Shown: in pieces, positions 15,914-21,098 of the stretch | Position numbering within the stretch: the stretch's first letter is position 1 | How the letters are laid out: every line of letters begins with the position of its first letter | NCBI GenBank assembly: GCA_021814835.1 | Contig: JAKAHO010000008.1 | Coordinates: 1 to 21,098, forward strand | DNA length: 21,098 nucleotides | Reading direction: 5' to 3' | Source: a bacterium | GTDB lineage: Bacteria > Patescibacteriota > Minisyncoccia > UBA6257 > GWB1-50-10 | The notes under the pieces: model-generated | The model's database searches: none | Told to the model about the DNA's origin: nothing | What the model saw: only the letters and a program-made list of their open reading frames with translations | Translations under genes and position numbers: made by a program

Positions 15914-15919
15914 ATTATA
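15914..15919 (-). promoter_or_regulatory. Promoter -10 (TATAAT) of the 395-residue membrane protein gene
   Basis: Consensus TATAAT on the minus strand followed by AAACGCA and then ATG at 15906, a seven-base gap, so again a leaderless start. No recognisable -35 at 16-18 bases upstream. It lies just downstream of the pnp terminator. Confidence 0.65.
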
Positions 15920-15950
15920 CATCATTCATTTCTCGCATGTGTGGATAATA

Positions 15951-15978
15951 AATCACCCCGCGTAAGTGCGGGGTGATT
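15951..15978 (-). terminator. Terminator hairpin after pnp
   Basis: An 11-bp perfect stem AATCACCCCGC (15951-15961) / GCGGGGTGATT (15968-15978) with a six-base loop, eight bases beyond the pnp stop. The U-tract on the minus strand is short (TTTATT); TTTT follows on the plus strand, so it may work both ways. Confidence 0.8.
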
Positions 15979-15986
15979 TTCTCTGC

Positions 15987-18056
15987 TTATTGCTGGGGCT
16001 TTGGCGCCTCAGGAGTCTTCATTGCCTTCAATGAAAGGCCGATCTTTCCCTGTTCAAGGCGTACAATTTTCGCAGAAACTGTTTCGCCCATATGAACGAC
16101 GTCTTCAACGCGTTTCACGAATCCATCACGGAGTTCGGAGACGTGAATCATGCCGTCCTGTCCTCCGCCGAGGTCGACGATGGCGCCGAAATCAAGAATC
16201 TTGATAATGGGGGCCGTCACCACCTCGCCTACTGCATATTCGCGCACGAGCGCCTCAACGGTCTTATAAGCCTTATTGGTCATTGCCGCATCGACGCCGG
16301 AAACGAACACGGTGCCGTCTTCATCGATATCGATACCCACTTTGTCGTCACATGACGCAATGATGCCGTTGATGGTTTTGCCTCCCGGACCGATAACGAG
16401 GCCGATTTTCTCAGGATTAATTTTCAAGACCATAATAGTCGGTGCATATTTCGAAACCTCTGCGCGCGGCTTCGGAAGTACAGCGCTCATCACAGTAAGA
16501 ATCTGCGTGCGTGCTTTTTCTGCGGCGCGGAGCGCATCAACGAAAATGTCTTTGGTTATACCGCCGATTTTCACATCCATCTGGATGGCGGCGATGCCAT
16601 CGGTCGTGCCCGCAACTTTGAAGTCCATATCGCCATAGTGGTCCTCGGGACCTTGAATGTCGGTCAAAATCTTATACTCACCCCTCTCGCCGGTCATAAG
16701 ACCTATTGCGATACCCGCAACATGTTTCTTAATCGGCACGCCCGCATCCATAAGTGAAAGCGATGCGCTGCAGATTGATGCCTGCGACGATGAGCCGTTC
16801 GATGAGAGCGTTTCGCATACTACGCGGATGGTGTACGGGAAAACTTCTTTTCCGGGGACAACCTGCGCGACTGCCTTTGCGGCAAGCGCGCCATGGCCGA
16901 TTTCGCGGCGGCCGACGCTGCGTGCGCGTCCTACTTCACCCGTGGAGAATTTCGGGAAGTTGTAGTGAAGCATAAAACGCTTCTTCGTGGTGCCCTCGAT
17001 AGATTCGATAAGCTGTTCCGATGAAGGAGATGCGAGGGTGGTAACCGCGAGCACCTGCGTGTCGCCGCGCACAAAAAGTCCCGAGCCGTGCGTGCGCTCA
17101 AGGAGTTTCACCTCCGCGAGCAAATCGCGCACCTCGTCGAAGCGGCGTCCGTCGACGCGCTTCCCTTCTTTTAATGCATACGCATGCACGAACTCATCGC
17201 TGATTGTTTCAAAGAGATGTTCCGCGTGCATAAGCGCCTCCTCCGCATTTTCCTGCGTCTTTAAGTATTCAAACAATTCGTTTTTCAATGCGCCGTGCGT
17301 ATCGTTGCGGAACGCGGCTTCGAGTTTTCCGCTCAGGAAGTTTGCAATCAACTGTTTCACCGCAGGTGTCGGTTCTGCGAACATTACATCCGCCTTCTTT
17401 TTGCCGATTTCCTTGATGATGCCGCTCTGGAATGCAACGAGTTTCTTAATGGTCTCGTGTGCAGCGAGGAACACGTCAGTTGCCGCCTTTTCGGAGATTT
17501 CATTGCCCTCGAACTCAATCATATTGACGAAGGTATCGGTGCCCGCAAACTGCGCGAGGAAGGTCTTTCCGTCCTGCGCATTCTTTGCTTCCACGCGCGC
17601 GCCTGCGACAGGTCCGCCCCAAGGAATGTCGGAAATACCGAGCGCGGTTGATGCCGCAAGGAGCGCCACCATATCGGGGTCGTGGATTTCATCGTAGGAA
17701 AGAATAGTAACTGTCACCTGCACTTCGCGGCGCAGGCGCTGGTCAAAGAGCGGCCTAATAGTACGGTCAATAAGGCGCGCGGATAAGATTGACTCATCTG
17801 AGGGGCGTCCTTCACGGCGTACAAAACGGCTGCCGAGAATTTTTCCCGCCGCATAAAAACGTTCCTCATAGTCGACGGTGAGCGGGAAATAATCGAGGGA
17901 GGTCTCTTTGTCGCCCATCACTGCAACCGCGAGTACTACCGTGTCGCCGTGGCGCGCAAGCACTGCCGCGTTCGCTTGGTGCGCGAGTGCGGATACTTCT
18001 ACTTCAAGCGGTGCGCCATCTAATGTCGTCGCAAACTTTTTTCTGTTGAGATTCAT
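15987..18056 (-). CDS. pnp: Polyribonucleotide nucleotidyltransferase (PNPase)
   Basis: A 689-residue protein of normal PNPase length. It contains RNase PH domain 1 (about 10-140, RPSDESILSARLIDRTIRPLF), an alpha-helical linker domain (about 145-300), catalytic RNase PH domain 2 (about 305-545), KH (VIGPGGKTINGII) and S1 (VVTAPIIKILDFGAIVDL). The active-site stretch DIQGPEDHYGDMDFKVAGT keeps the two aspartates and lysine that coordinate metal and phosphate in E. coli PNPase, and FSTGEVG is present. The enzyme degrades RNA 3' to 5' by phosphorolysis, forming NDPs. It is the last gene of the rpsO-NYN-pnp block, 48 bases after the NYN gene, and ends at a terminator. A leader hairpin like that used for PNPase autoregulation is not evident in the 48-base gap. 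Confidence 0.98.
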   Translation of the reverse strand: MNLNRKKFATTLDGAPLEVEVSALAHQANAAVLARHGDTVVLAVAVMGDKETSLDYFPLTVDYEERFYAAGKILGSRFVRREGRPSDESILSARLIDRTIRPLFDQRLRREVQVTVTILSYDEIHDPDMVALLAASTALGISDIPWGGPVAGARVEAKNAQDGKTFLAQFAGTDTFVNMIEFEGNEISEKAATDVFLAAHETIKKLVAFQSGIIKEIGKKKADVMFAEPTPAVKQLIANFLSGKLEAAFRNDTHGALKNELFEYLKTQENAEEALMHAEHLFETISDEFVHAYALKEGKRVDGRRFDEVRDLLAEVKLLERTHGSGLFVRGDTQVLAVTTLASPSSEQLIESIEGTTKKRFMLHYNFPKFSTGEVGRARSVGRREIGHGALAAKAVAQVVPGKEVFPYTIRVVCETLSSNGSSSQASICSASLSLMDAGVPIKKHVAGIAIGLMTGERGEYKILTDIQGPEDHYGDMDFKVAGTTDGIAAIQMDVKIGGITKDIFVDALRAAEKARTQILTVMSAVLPKPRAEVSKYAPTIMVLKINPEKIGLVIGPGGKTINGIIASCDDKVGIDIDEDGTVFVSGVDAAMTNKAYKTVEALVREYAVGEVVTAPIIKILDFGAIVDLGGGQDGMIHVSELRDGFVKRVEDVVHMGETVSAKIVRLEQGKIGLSLKAMKTPEAPKPQQ

Positions 18057-18104
18057 AATATTATTTTGGGTTTTAAGTGTAGTGTCGTGTCACTCTCTCG
18101 CCTT

Positions 18105-18758
18105 TTACTGTTGTTTATTTCCTTGCGGCCGATACTGCGGCTTCCGTCCCGGAGGGGGCGCTGCGCGCGGTACTGTTCCATGTTGTATTTGCAGACGCCG
18201 TTTGATGCCCATGAGAATCCGCGGAACATGGTCGAGCTCAATGAATGTTTCGGCAATTTCTTTGAGTTTCCCCGAGGATGTTCTGCCAAACCCCGCGACC
18301 TCCACATGTTTTCCGAGGCCGAGTTTCAGGTATTCAACGAGCGGAATGAAGTCTCCGTCGCCCGTCACTAGAATAATCGTATCGAGCGAACCTGCGTTGC
18401 GGATGGCATCAACCGCCATGCCGATATCCCAGTCCGCCTTCTTCGAGCCGTCCGGATATATCTGGAGATCTTTTGATCGGAGCTCGAACCCCGTCTTGCG
18501 GAGCGCATCGAAGAACGATTCCTCGCCGAGTGCCGTTTCGCTTTTCACGACGTATGCGATTGCACGCGCGAGCGTCCTGTCCTTTACGAGCGTCGTTACC
18601 AATTCCTGAAAGTTAACGCGGGAATTGTAGAGGTGCTTTGCTGAGTGGTAGATATTCTGAATATCAAGAAAAATCCCCACACGCTGATTTTTAGCCGCGC
18701 GGGGGACTTCTTGAGGAATACTACGCTTCGATTTCAAGTTTTTTGACCAGCTTTTCAT
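18105..18758 (-). CDS. NYN/LabA-like PIN-fold domain protein (putative RNase)
   Basis: A 217-residue protein with a NYN (LabA/DUF88-type) domain at about 26-180. Strand 1 is [11 protein letters not shown] with Asp32, the [12 protein letters not shown] helix carries Asp109/111, and [13 protein letters not shown] carries Asp134/136, followed by the GKHVEVAGF strand. These acidic residues are where PIN-fold nucleases bind metal. The C-terminal tail (183-217) is basic and Pro/Gln-rich ([16 protein letters not shown]), a likely RNA-binding extension. The chosen ATG at 18758 overlaps the last 38 bases of rpsO; an in-frame GTG just before GIFLD could give a shorter form but removes strand 1 context. 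Its place between rpsO and pnp suggests a role in RNA turnover or ribosome-linked decay; activity is inferred, not shown. Confidence 0.88.
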   Translation of the reverse strand: MKSWSKNLKSKRSIPQEVPRAAKNQRVGIFLDIQNIYHSAKHLYNSRVNFQELVTTLVKDRTLARAIAYVVKSETALGEESFFDALRKTGFELRSKDLQIYPDGSKKADWDIGMAVDAIRNAGSLDTIILVTGDGDFIPLVEYLKLGLGKHVEVAGFGRTSSGKLKEIAETFIELDHVPRILMGIKRRLQIQHGTVPRAAPPPGRKPQYRPQGNKQQ

Positions 18759-18987
18759 ACTTCTTTTCGTCTTCGCGCTTCAGATACTGAAGGAATCTGC
18801 GGCGCTTGCCTACCATGCCGAGAAGTCCTCTCCTCGAGTGGTGGTCTTTCGCGTTCTTTTTGAGGTGATCCGCGAGTGCTTTGATTTGCTTGGTGAGAAG
18901 GCCTACCTGAACTTCCGCAGAACCGGTATCGGTTGCGTGGGTCTGAAATTCCTTTATGGCGACCGTCTTCTTTCTCTTCGTTAACAT
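18721..18987 (-). CDS. rpsO: 30S ribosomal protein S15
   Basis: An 88-residue protein matching S15 across its length: [40 protein letters not shown], the [22 protein letters not shown] signature and a C-terminal [11 protein letters not shown] helix. S15 binds 16S rRNA helices 20-22 early in small-subunit assembly. Length is one residue below the E. coli protein. It is the first gene of the rpsO-NYN-pnp block with an excellent promoter immediately upstream. The promoter leaves only a few bases of 5' leader, so the leader pseudoknot used for S15 autoregulation in E. coli cannot be present here. Confidence 0.98.
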   Translation of the reverse strand: MLTKRKKTVAIKEFQTHATDTGSAEVQVGLLTKQIKALADHLKKNAKDHHSRRGLLGMVGKRRRFLQYLKREDEKKYEKLVKKLEIEA

Positions 18988-18996
18988 AATGGGGCT

Positions 18997-19025
18997 ATCT
19001 TACCTTGAAACGGGAAAAATGTCAA
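18997..19025 (-). promoter_or_regulatory. Sigma70-type promoter of rpsO-NYN-pnp
   Basis: Minus strand TTGACA (19020-19025), 17-base spacer, TAAGAT (18997-19002), then nine bases to ATG 18987. A transcript would have a 0-3 base leader. A GGCCAT-TT-ATGGCC inverted repeat (19043-19056) lies 17 bases upstream of the -35 and could be an operator or chance. Confidence 0.82.
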
Positions 19026-19074
19026 AAAATAAGGGGTCTATCGGCCATTTATGGCCTACACGGCAAAAAAGCAT

Positions 19075-19108
19075 TAAAAAACGCACAAGCGGTATAGTGC
19101 TTGTGCGT
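19075..19108 (-). terminator. Rho-independent terminator of the 104-residue protein gene
   Basis: A 10-bp perfect stem ACGCACAAGC (19081-19090) / GCTTGTGCGT (19099-19108), eight-base loop, followed on the minus strand by TTTTT (19075-19080). It sits 22 bases past the stop codon at 19131. Confidence 0.9.
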
Positions 19109-19130
19109 TGATGATGTCCTGCGAGCGGGG

Positions 19131-19445
19131 TTAGGCGCCGACTGTGTCGAGGCCGATGCAGGTGTTGAACTTGTCCCATGCGATGCGCGGGACGTACGTG
19201 TTGAGGACCGACTCGCCCCCCACCCTCACGACGTAGAGCGGCTCCCATTCGGGGTGGCAGGTTTGAAGCTGGACCACCTGCTTCGACCCATCTGCCCACG
19301 GCTTCGCGGTGATGCGAAGAGATACGCCCTCGACTGAGGAAATAGCCGTCTTACTGAGCGGTCCGTATTCAGTCAACTCCACGCTATTGCCGTCCCCGTC
19401 CTCGCTTGATGCGAGTACTCTCTTCGTCCTCTCGTTCTGACTCAT
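19131..19445 (-). CDS. Small cytoplasmic protein of unknown function
   Basis: A 104-residue protein starting MSQNERTKRVLASSEDGDGN, with no signal peptide or membrane segment and two cysteines (QTCHPEW and NTCIGLD). The middle (GVSLRITAKPWADGSKQVVQ) and later (PLYVVRVGGESVL) parts look like beta strands, so a small beta-rich fold is plausible. I do not recognise the family. Its expression signals are complete and unlike its neighbours: a separate promoter, a strong Shine-Dalgarno AAGGAGGGAA five bases before ATG, and its own terminator, i.e. a monocistronic cassette between rpsO and the recombinase. Such a self-contained unit could be highly expressed or acquired; neither can be decided here. 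Confidence 0.75.
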   Translation of the reverse strand: MSQNERTKRVLASSEDGDGNSVELTEYGPLSKTAISSVEGVSLRITAKPWADGSKQVVQLQTCHPEWEPLYVVRVGGESVLNTYVPRIAWDKFNTCIGLDTVGA

Positions 19446-19450
19446 ATATG

Positions 19451-19460
19451 TTCCCTCCTT
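19451..19460 (-). promoter_or_regulatory. Strong Shine-Dalgarno site of the 104-residue protein gene
   Basis: Minus strand AAGGAGGGAA with five bases to the ATG at 19445. It is the only near-perfect SD seen ahead of any gene in the window and fixes this start codon. Confidence 0.88.
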
Positions 19461-19490
19461 AAGGGATTGTGATCGAAATGATCTGTATTC

Positions 19491-19519
19491 ACTCTACGCT
19501 CGCGCTATAGTCCGGTCAA
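19491..19519 (-). promoter_or_regulatory. Probable promoter of the 104-residue protein gene
   Basis: Minus strand TTGACC (19514-19519), 17-base spacer, TAGAGT (19491-19496), leading to a leader of roughly 40 bases that contains the SD site. Divergent from the recombinase promoter at 19543-19551. Confidence 0.55.
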
Positions 19520-19542
19520 TTATCTGTCGCACAATATATTCG

Positions 19543-19551
19543 TGATACAAT
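19543..19551 (+). promoter_or_regulatory. Extended -10 promoter of the tyrosine recombinase gene
   Basis: TGATACAAT (TG-n-TACAAT) followed by seven bases and then ATG 19559, the leaderless arrangement again. No clear -35. Confidence 0.62.
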
Positions 19552-19558
19552 TGAGATA

Positions 19559-20449
19559 ATGGCGAGCGTAAAAGAGTTATGCAAAGAGTATCTCGACTAC
19601 CTTGAGATTGAAAAAAACCGCTCACTGAAGACGCGGGAGAATTATGAGCGTTATCTCGCCCTCTTTGTGAAGGAAACGGGCGTGAAGTCCCCCGCTGATA
19701 TTACTGATGCAGTAGTGCGGAGTTTTCGCGTAACGCTCTCGCGCCGCGGGATGAAGAAAATCACGCAGAGTTACTACGTTATCGCGCTCCGCAATCTCCT
19801 GAAGTATTTCGTGAAGCGTGGGATTAAATCGCTTGCGCCCGAAACGATTGAGCTTCCCAAAATCGCGCGTCGCGATATAGAGGTGCTGGAATACAAAGAG
19901 CTCGTGCGCCTCCTCTCTGCGCCTAGGGGCGACTCGCTCCGCGCGCTCCGCGACCGCGCAATTTTGGAAGTGCTTTTCTCGACGGGGCTCCGCGTTTCTG
20001 AAGTCTGTGCGCTTTCGCGCTACCTTGATCTTGAGCGCGGCGAACTCTCGGTCCGCGGTAAGGGCGAGAAGATTCGCGTGGTGTTTCTCTCGGAAAGCGC
20101 GCGCGCTGCCATAAAAGACTATCTAAAAAAGAGGGTGGATGCCGACGAGGCGCTCTTTGTGAGTATCGGGAAGAGCGGCAAGGTCCTCGACAGGATTATT
20201 CCCCGCACGATTCAACGCCTTGTGGACCATTATGCGCGCGTCGCGGGCATCGCAAAGCACGTGCATCCCCATGAGCTCCGCCACTCATTTGCGACCGACC
20301 TTCTTATCAACGGCGCAGACCTCCGCTCGGTGCAGGAACTTTTAGGACACGCAAACATTGCAACGACACAGGTCTACACGCACCTTACAAATAAAGAACT
20401 CCGCGAAGTGCATGAGGCGTTTCATGCACGGAGGAGAAAGACCGAATAA
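19559..20449 (+). CDS. Xer-type tyrosine recombinase
   Basis: A 296-residue site-specific recombinase of XerC/XerD length. The N-terminal SAM-like core-binding domain (about 1-95) includes ELCKEYLDYLEIEKNRSLKT; the catalytic domain follows. Catalytic residues visible are R145 (STGLRVSEV), a lysine in GKGEK (169/171), H238 and R241 in HPHELRHSFAT, H264 in LLGHANI and nucleophile Y273 (TTQVYTH). Such enzymes resolve chromosome dimers at dif with FtsK, or integrate mobile DNA. Size, high similarity to Xer signatures and a plain housekeeping neighbourhood favour the chromosomal Xer role; the next gene is a tRNA in the opposite direction, so an integrase origin was considered. XerC, XerD or a single-Xer type cannot be separated by eye. 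It is probably translated from a leaderless mRNA. Confidence 0.94.
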   Translation: MASVKELCKEYLDYLEIEKNRSLKTRENYERYLALFVKETGVKSPADITDAVVRSFRVTLSRRGMKKITQSYYVIALRNLLKYFVKRGIKSLAPETIELPKIARRDIEVLEYKELVRLLSAPRGDSLRALRDRAILEVLFSTGLRVSEVCALSRYLDLERGELSVRGKGEKIRVVFLSESARAAIKDYLKKRVDADEALFVSIGKSGKVLDRIIPRTIQRLVDHYARVAGIAKHVHPHELRHSFATDLLINGADLRSVQELLGHANIATTQVYTHLTNKELREVHEAFHARRRKTE

Positions 20450-20458
20450 ATTATTTTG

Positions 20459-20541
20459 TGGACGGGGTGGGAGTCGAACCCACACGCCCTTGCGGGCTCT
20501 AGCTCCTAAGGCTAGTGCGTCTGCCATTTCGCCACCCGTCC
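20459..20541 (-). tRNA. tRNA-Leu (anticodon UAG)
   Basis: An 83-base class II tRNA. Acceptor stem is GGACGGG / CCCGTCC with discriminator A. The D-arm region contains GGCGAAATGGCAGACGC. Anticodon stem CTAGC / GCTAG encloses loop CTTAGGA, anticodon TAG at 20506-20508. There is a long variable arm (GCCC-GCAA-GGGC) as in leucine tRNAs, and T-arm GTGGG-TTCGACT-CCCAC. The CCA end is not encoded (ACAA follows on the minus strand), so it must be added by a nucleotidyltransferase. It faces the recombinase gene, whose stop is 10 bases away. Confidence 0.96.
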
Positions 20542-20556
20542 TATGCTTCAGTTCTC

Positions 20557-20626
20557 TCCCTTCGGTCGTGCCTACGGTAGATGTCCCGAAGGGACAGAGA
20601 TCTCCCGTAGGGAGGCGCCGCGGGAG
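20557..20626. repeat. Structured intergenic element with interleaved complementary arms
   Basis: Within 70 bases of otherwise gene-free DNA (gap 20542-20707), arm a TCCCTTCGG (20557-20565) pairs with a' CCGAAGGGA (20586-20594), and arm b CCTACGG (20571-20577) with b' CCGTAGG (20605-20611). The order a-b-a'-b' is that of a pseudoknot. The right arms can instead fold locally: TGTCCC-GAA-GGGACA (20582-20596) and CTCCC-GTA-GGGAG (20602-20614), and CTCCCG (20602-20607) also matches CGGGAG (20621-20626). If transcribed leftwards (weak TTGATT at 20649-20654 and TAGATG at 20627-20632) it would be the 5' leader of tRNA-Leu. No protein or known RNA family is recognised. Confidence 0.55.
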
Positions 20627-20650
20627 CATCTAACTTGCTTCTCCATTAAA

Positions 20651-20690
20651 TCAAAAACTCCCCTTGCTGGGAAGCGCGGGGAGTTTTTGA
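20651..20690. terminator. Bidirectional Rho-independent terminator
   Basis: A 13-bp perfect stem TCAAAAACTCCCC (20651-20663) / GGGGAGTTTTTGA (20678-20690) with a 14-base loop; A-run and T-run are built into the stem so it works either way. It ends the pilin gene (stop at 20708) on the minus strand and would stop readthrough from the recombinase on the plus strand. Confidence 0.9.
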
Positions 20691-20707
20691 TAACCTAATC
20701 GCTCGTA

Positions 20708-21058
20708 TTATGCACCCACGAATGTCCTCACGATTGCGGGGACTGAGAATGCAAGAAGTCCTACTGCCACACCAATGACGCCGTAGAGAAGGCGGTTCCT
20801 CACTTCCGTTACCTTCGCCTCATCGCCCTTGGAGCTGAGATATTCCCAGCCCGCCAAAAGGAACTGAATCGTTGCATAGAGGAAGAAAACAGCGACGAGC
20901 CAGTTTACTGCCGACTGCACAATGGACCAAATTCCGGTAAGTGATGTGATGCGTCCTTGTGTTCCTCCTCTGATGTCGCCGGGAGGCTGATTCTGCGCAA
21001 ACGCGAGGACGGGAGCAAATGCTGCTGCAATTGATGCGTATTTTACAAGTGTTTTCAT
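20708..21058 (-). CDS. VirB2-like type IV secretion pilin
   Basis: A 116-residue protein starting MKTLVKYASIAAAFAPVLAF with a likely signal-peptidase site after AFA (residue 21). A short Gly/Pro-rich polar segment follows, then two hydrophobic helices (about 44-70, IWSIVQSAVNWLVAVFFLYA, and 91-112, LLYGVIGVAVGLLAFSVPAI) separated by a charged hairpin (EYLSSKGDEAKVTEVRNR). This two-helix pattern with a basic loop is that of VirB2/TrbC-like pilins common in Parcubacteria (the T4SS pilin family). It is predicted to assemble, through the inner membrane, into a pilus or secretion channel; the VirB6-like protein at the other end of the window is a possible partner. It is terminated by 20651-20690. 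No convincing promoter or SD is seen in the 40 bases upstream that remain in the window. Confidence 0.88.
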   Translation of the reverse strand: MKTLVKYASIAAAFAPVLAFAQNQPPGDIRGGTQGRITSLTGIWSIVQSAVNWLVAVFFLYATIQFLLAGWEYLSSKGDEAKVTEVRNRLLYGVIGVAVGLLAFSVPAIVRTFVGA

Positions 21059-21098
21059 GTTCAGTAATAAGTTTGAATAATCTGTAACTCGACCTTTT

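Noticed and set aside
16987..17697. 236-codon open frame on the plus strand opposite pnp
   Set aside because: Antisense to well-conserved PNPase sequence, low-complexity Ser-rich product, no start signals.
19559..20541. Integrated mobile element: recombinase gene next to a tRNA
   Set aside because: The tRNA is complete, no duplicated tRNA end (att site) is visible in the window, neighbours are housekeeping genes, and the protein looks like chromosomal Xer.

Overview
The window is a dense stretch of bacterial chromosome, probably from the Candidate Phyla Radiation / Patescibacteria, most likely a Parcubacteria (Paceibacteria) member. The evidence is a VirB6/TrbL-like membrane protein and a short VirB2-like pilin of the kind common in that group, secreted proteins rich in Ser/Thr/Ala, a giant exported repeat protein, small housekeeping genes packed with gaps of 2-8 bases or overlaps, and few Shine-Dalgarno sequences. 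Instead, several -10 boxes lie 6-9 bases upstream of the start codon, as expected for leaderless mRNAs. Taxonomy is inferred from gene content and style only.

Layout. (1) 1-4859, minus strand: one tight operon reading leftwards. It encodes a small exported protein, the 16S rRNA dimethyltransferase RsmA, a membrane-anchored protein, a 612-residue exported protein and a VirB6/TrbL-like polytopic protein that runs off the left edge. (2) 4914-5987, plus strand: a divergent LysM plus M23 cell-wall peptidase with an unusual start, closed by a bidirectional terminator at 6007-6035. (3) 6055-11886, minus strand: a 1943-residue exported modular protein. It has an N-terminal helical region, a 19-glycine tract, Ig/PKD-like repeats, a pectate-lyase-like beta-helix and a second beta-helix at the C-terminus. 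The first beta-helix is bracketed by a 307-base perfect direct repeat whose recombination would delete exactly 799 codons in frame. (4) 12048-15906, minus strand: a membrane protein with a disordered cytoplasmic tail, a SAM methyltransferase, a DksA/TraR zinc-finger protein and the AAA+ ATPase ComM. (5) 15987-18987, minus strand: rpsO, a NYN-domain nuclease-like gene and pnp, i.e. the classic rpsO-pnp pair with an insert. (6) 19131-19445: a stand-alone unknown gene with its own promoter, strong RBS and terminator. (7) 19559-20541: a Xer-type tyrosine recombinase on the plus strand facing tRNA-Leu(UAG) on the minus strand. (8) 20542-21058: a structured intergenic element, a terminator and a VirB2-like pilin.

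How the parts may fit. The pilin at the right end and the VirB6-like channel protein at the left end are membrane parts of a type IV secretion/pilus-like machine. ComM is known for processing of incoming DNA in competent bacteria, so the neighbourhood is consistent with DNA exchange or surface attachment, though no motor ATPase is visible here. The giant protein looks like a secreted adhesin or glycan-binding/degrading surface protein. rpsO-NYN-pnp is a translation/RNA-decay block. No gene-free stretch exceeds 300 bases. The larger intergenic gaps (11887-12047, 19446-19558, 20542-20707) are described in the entries.
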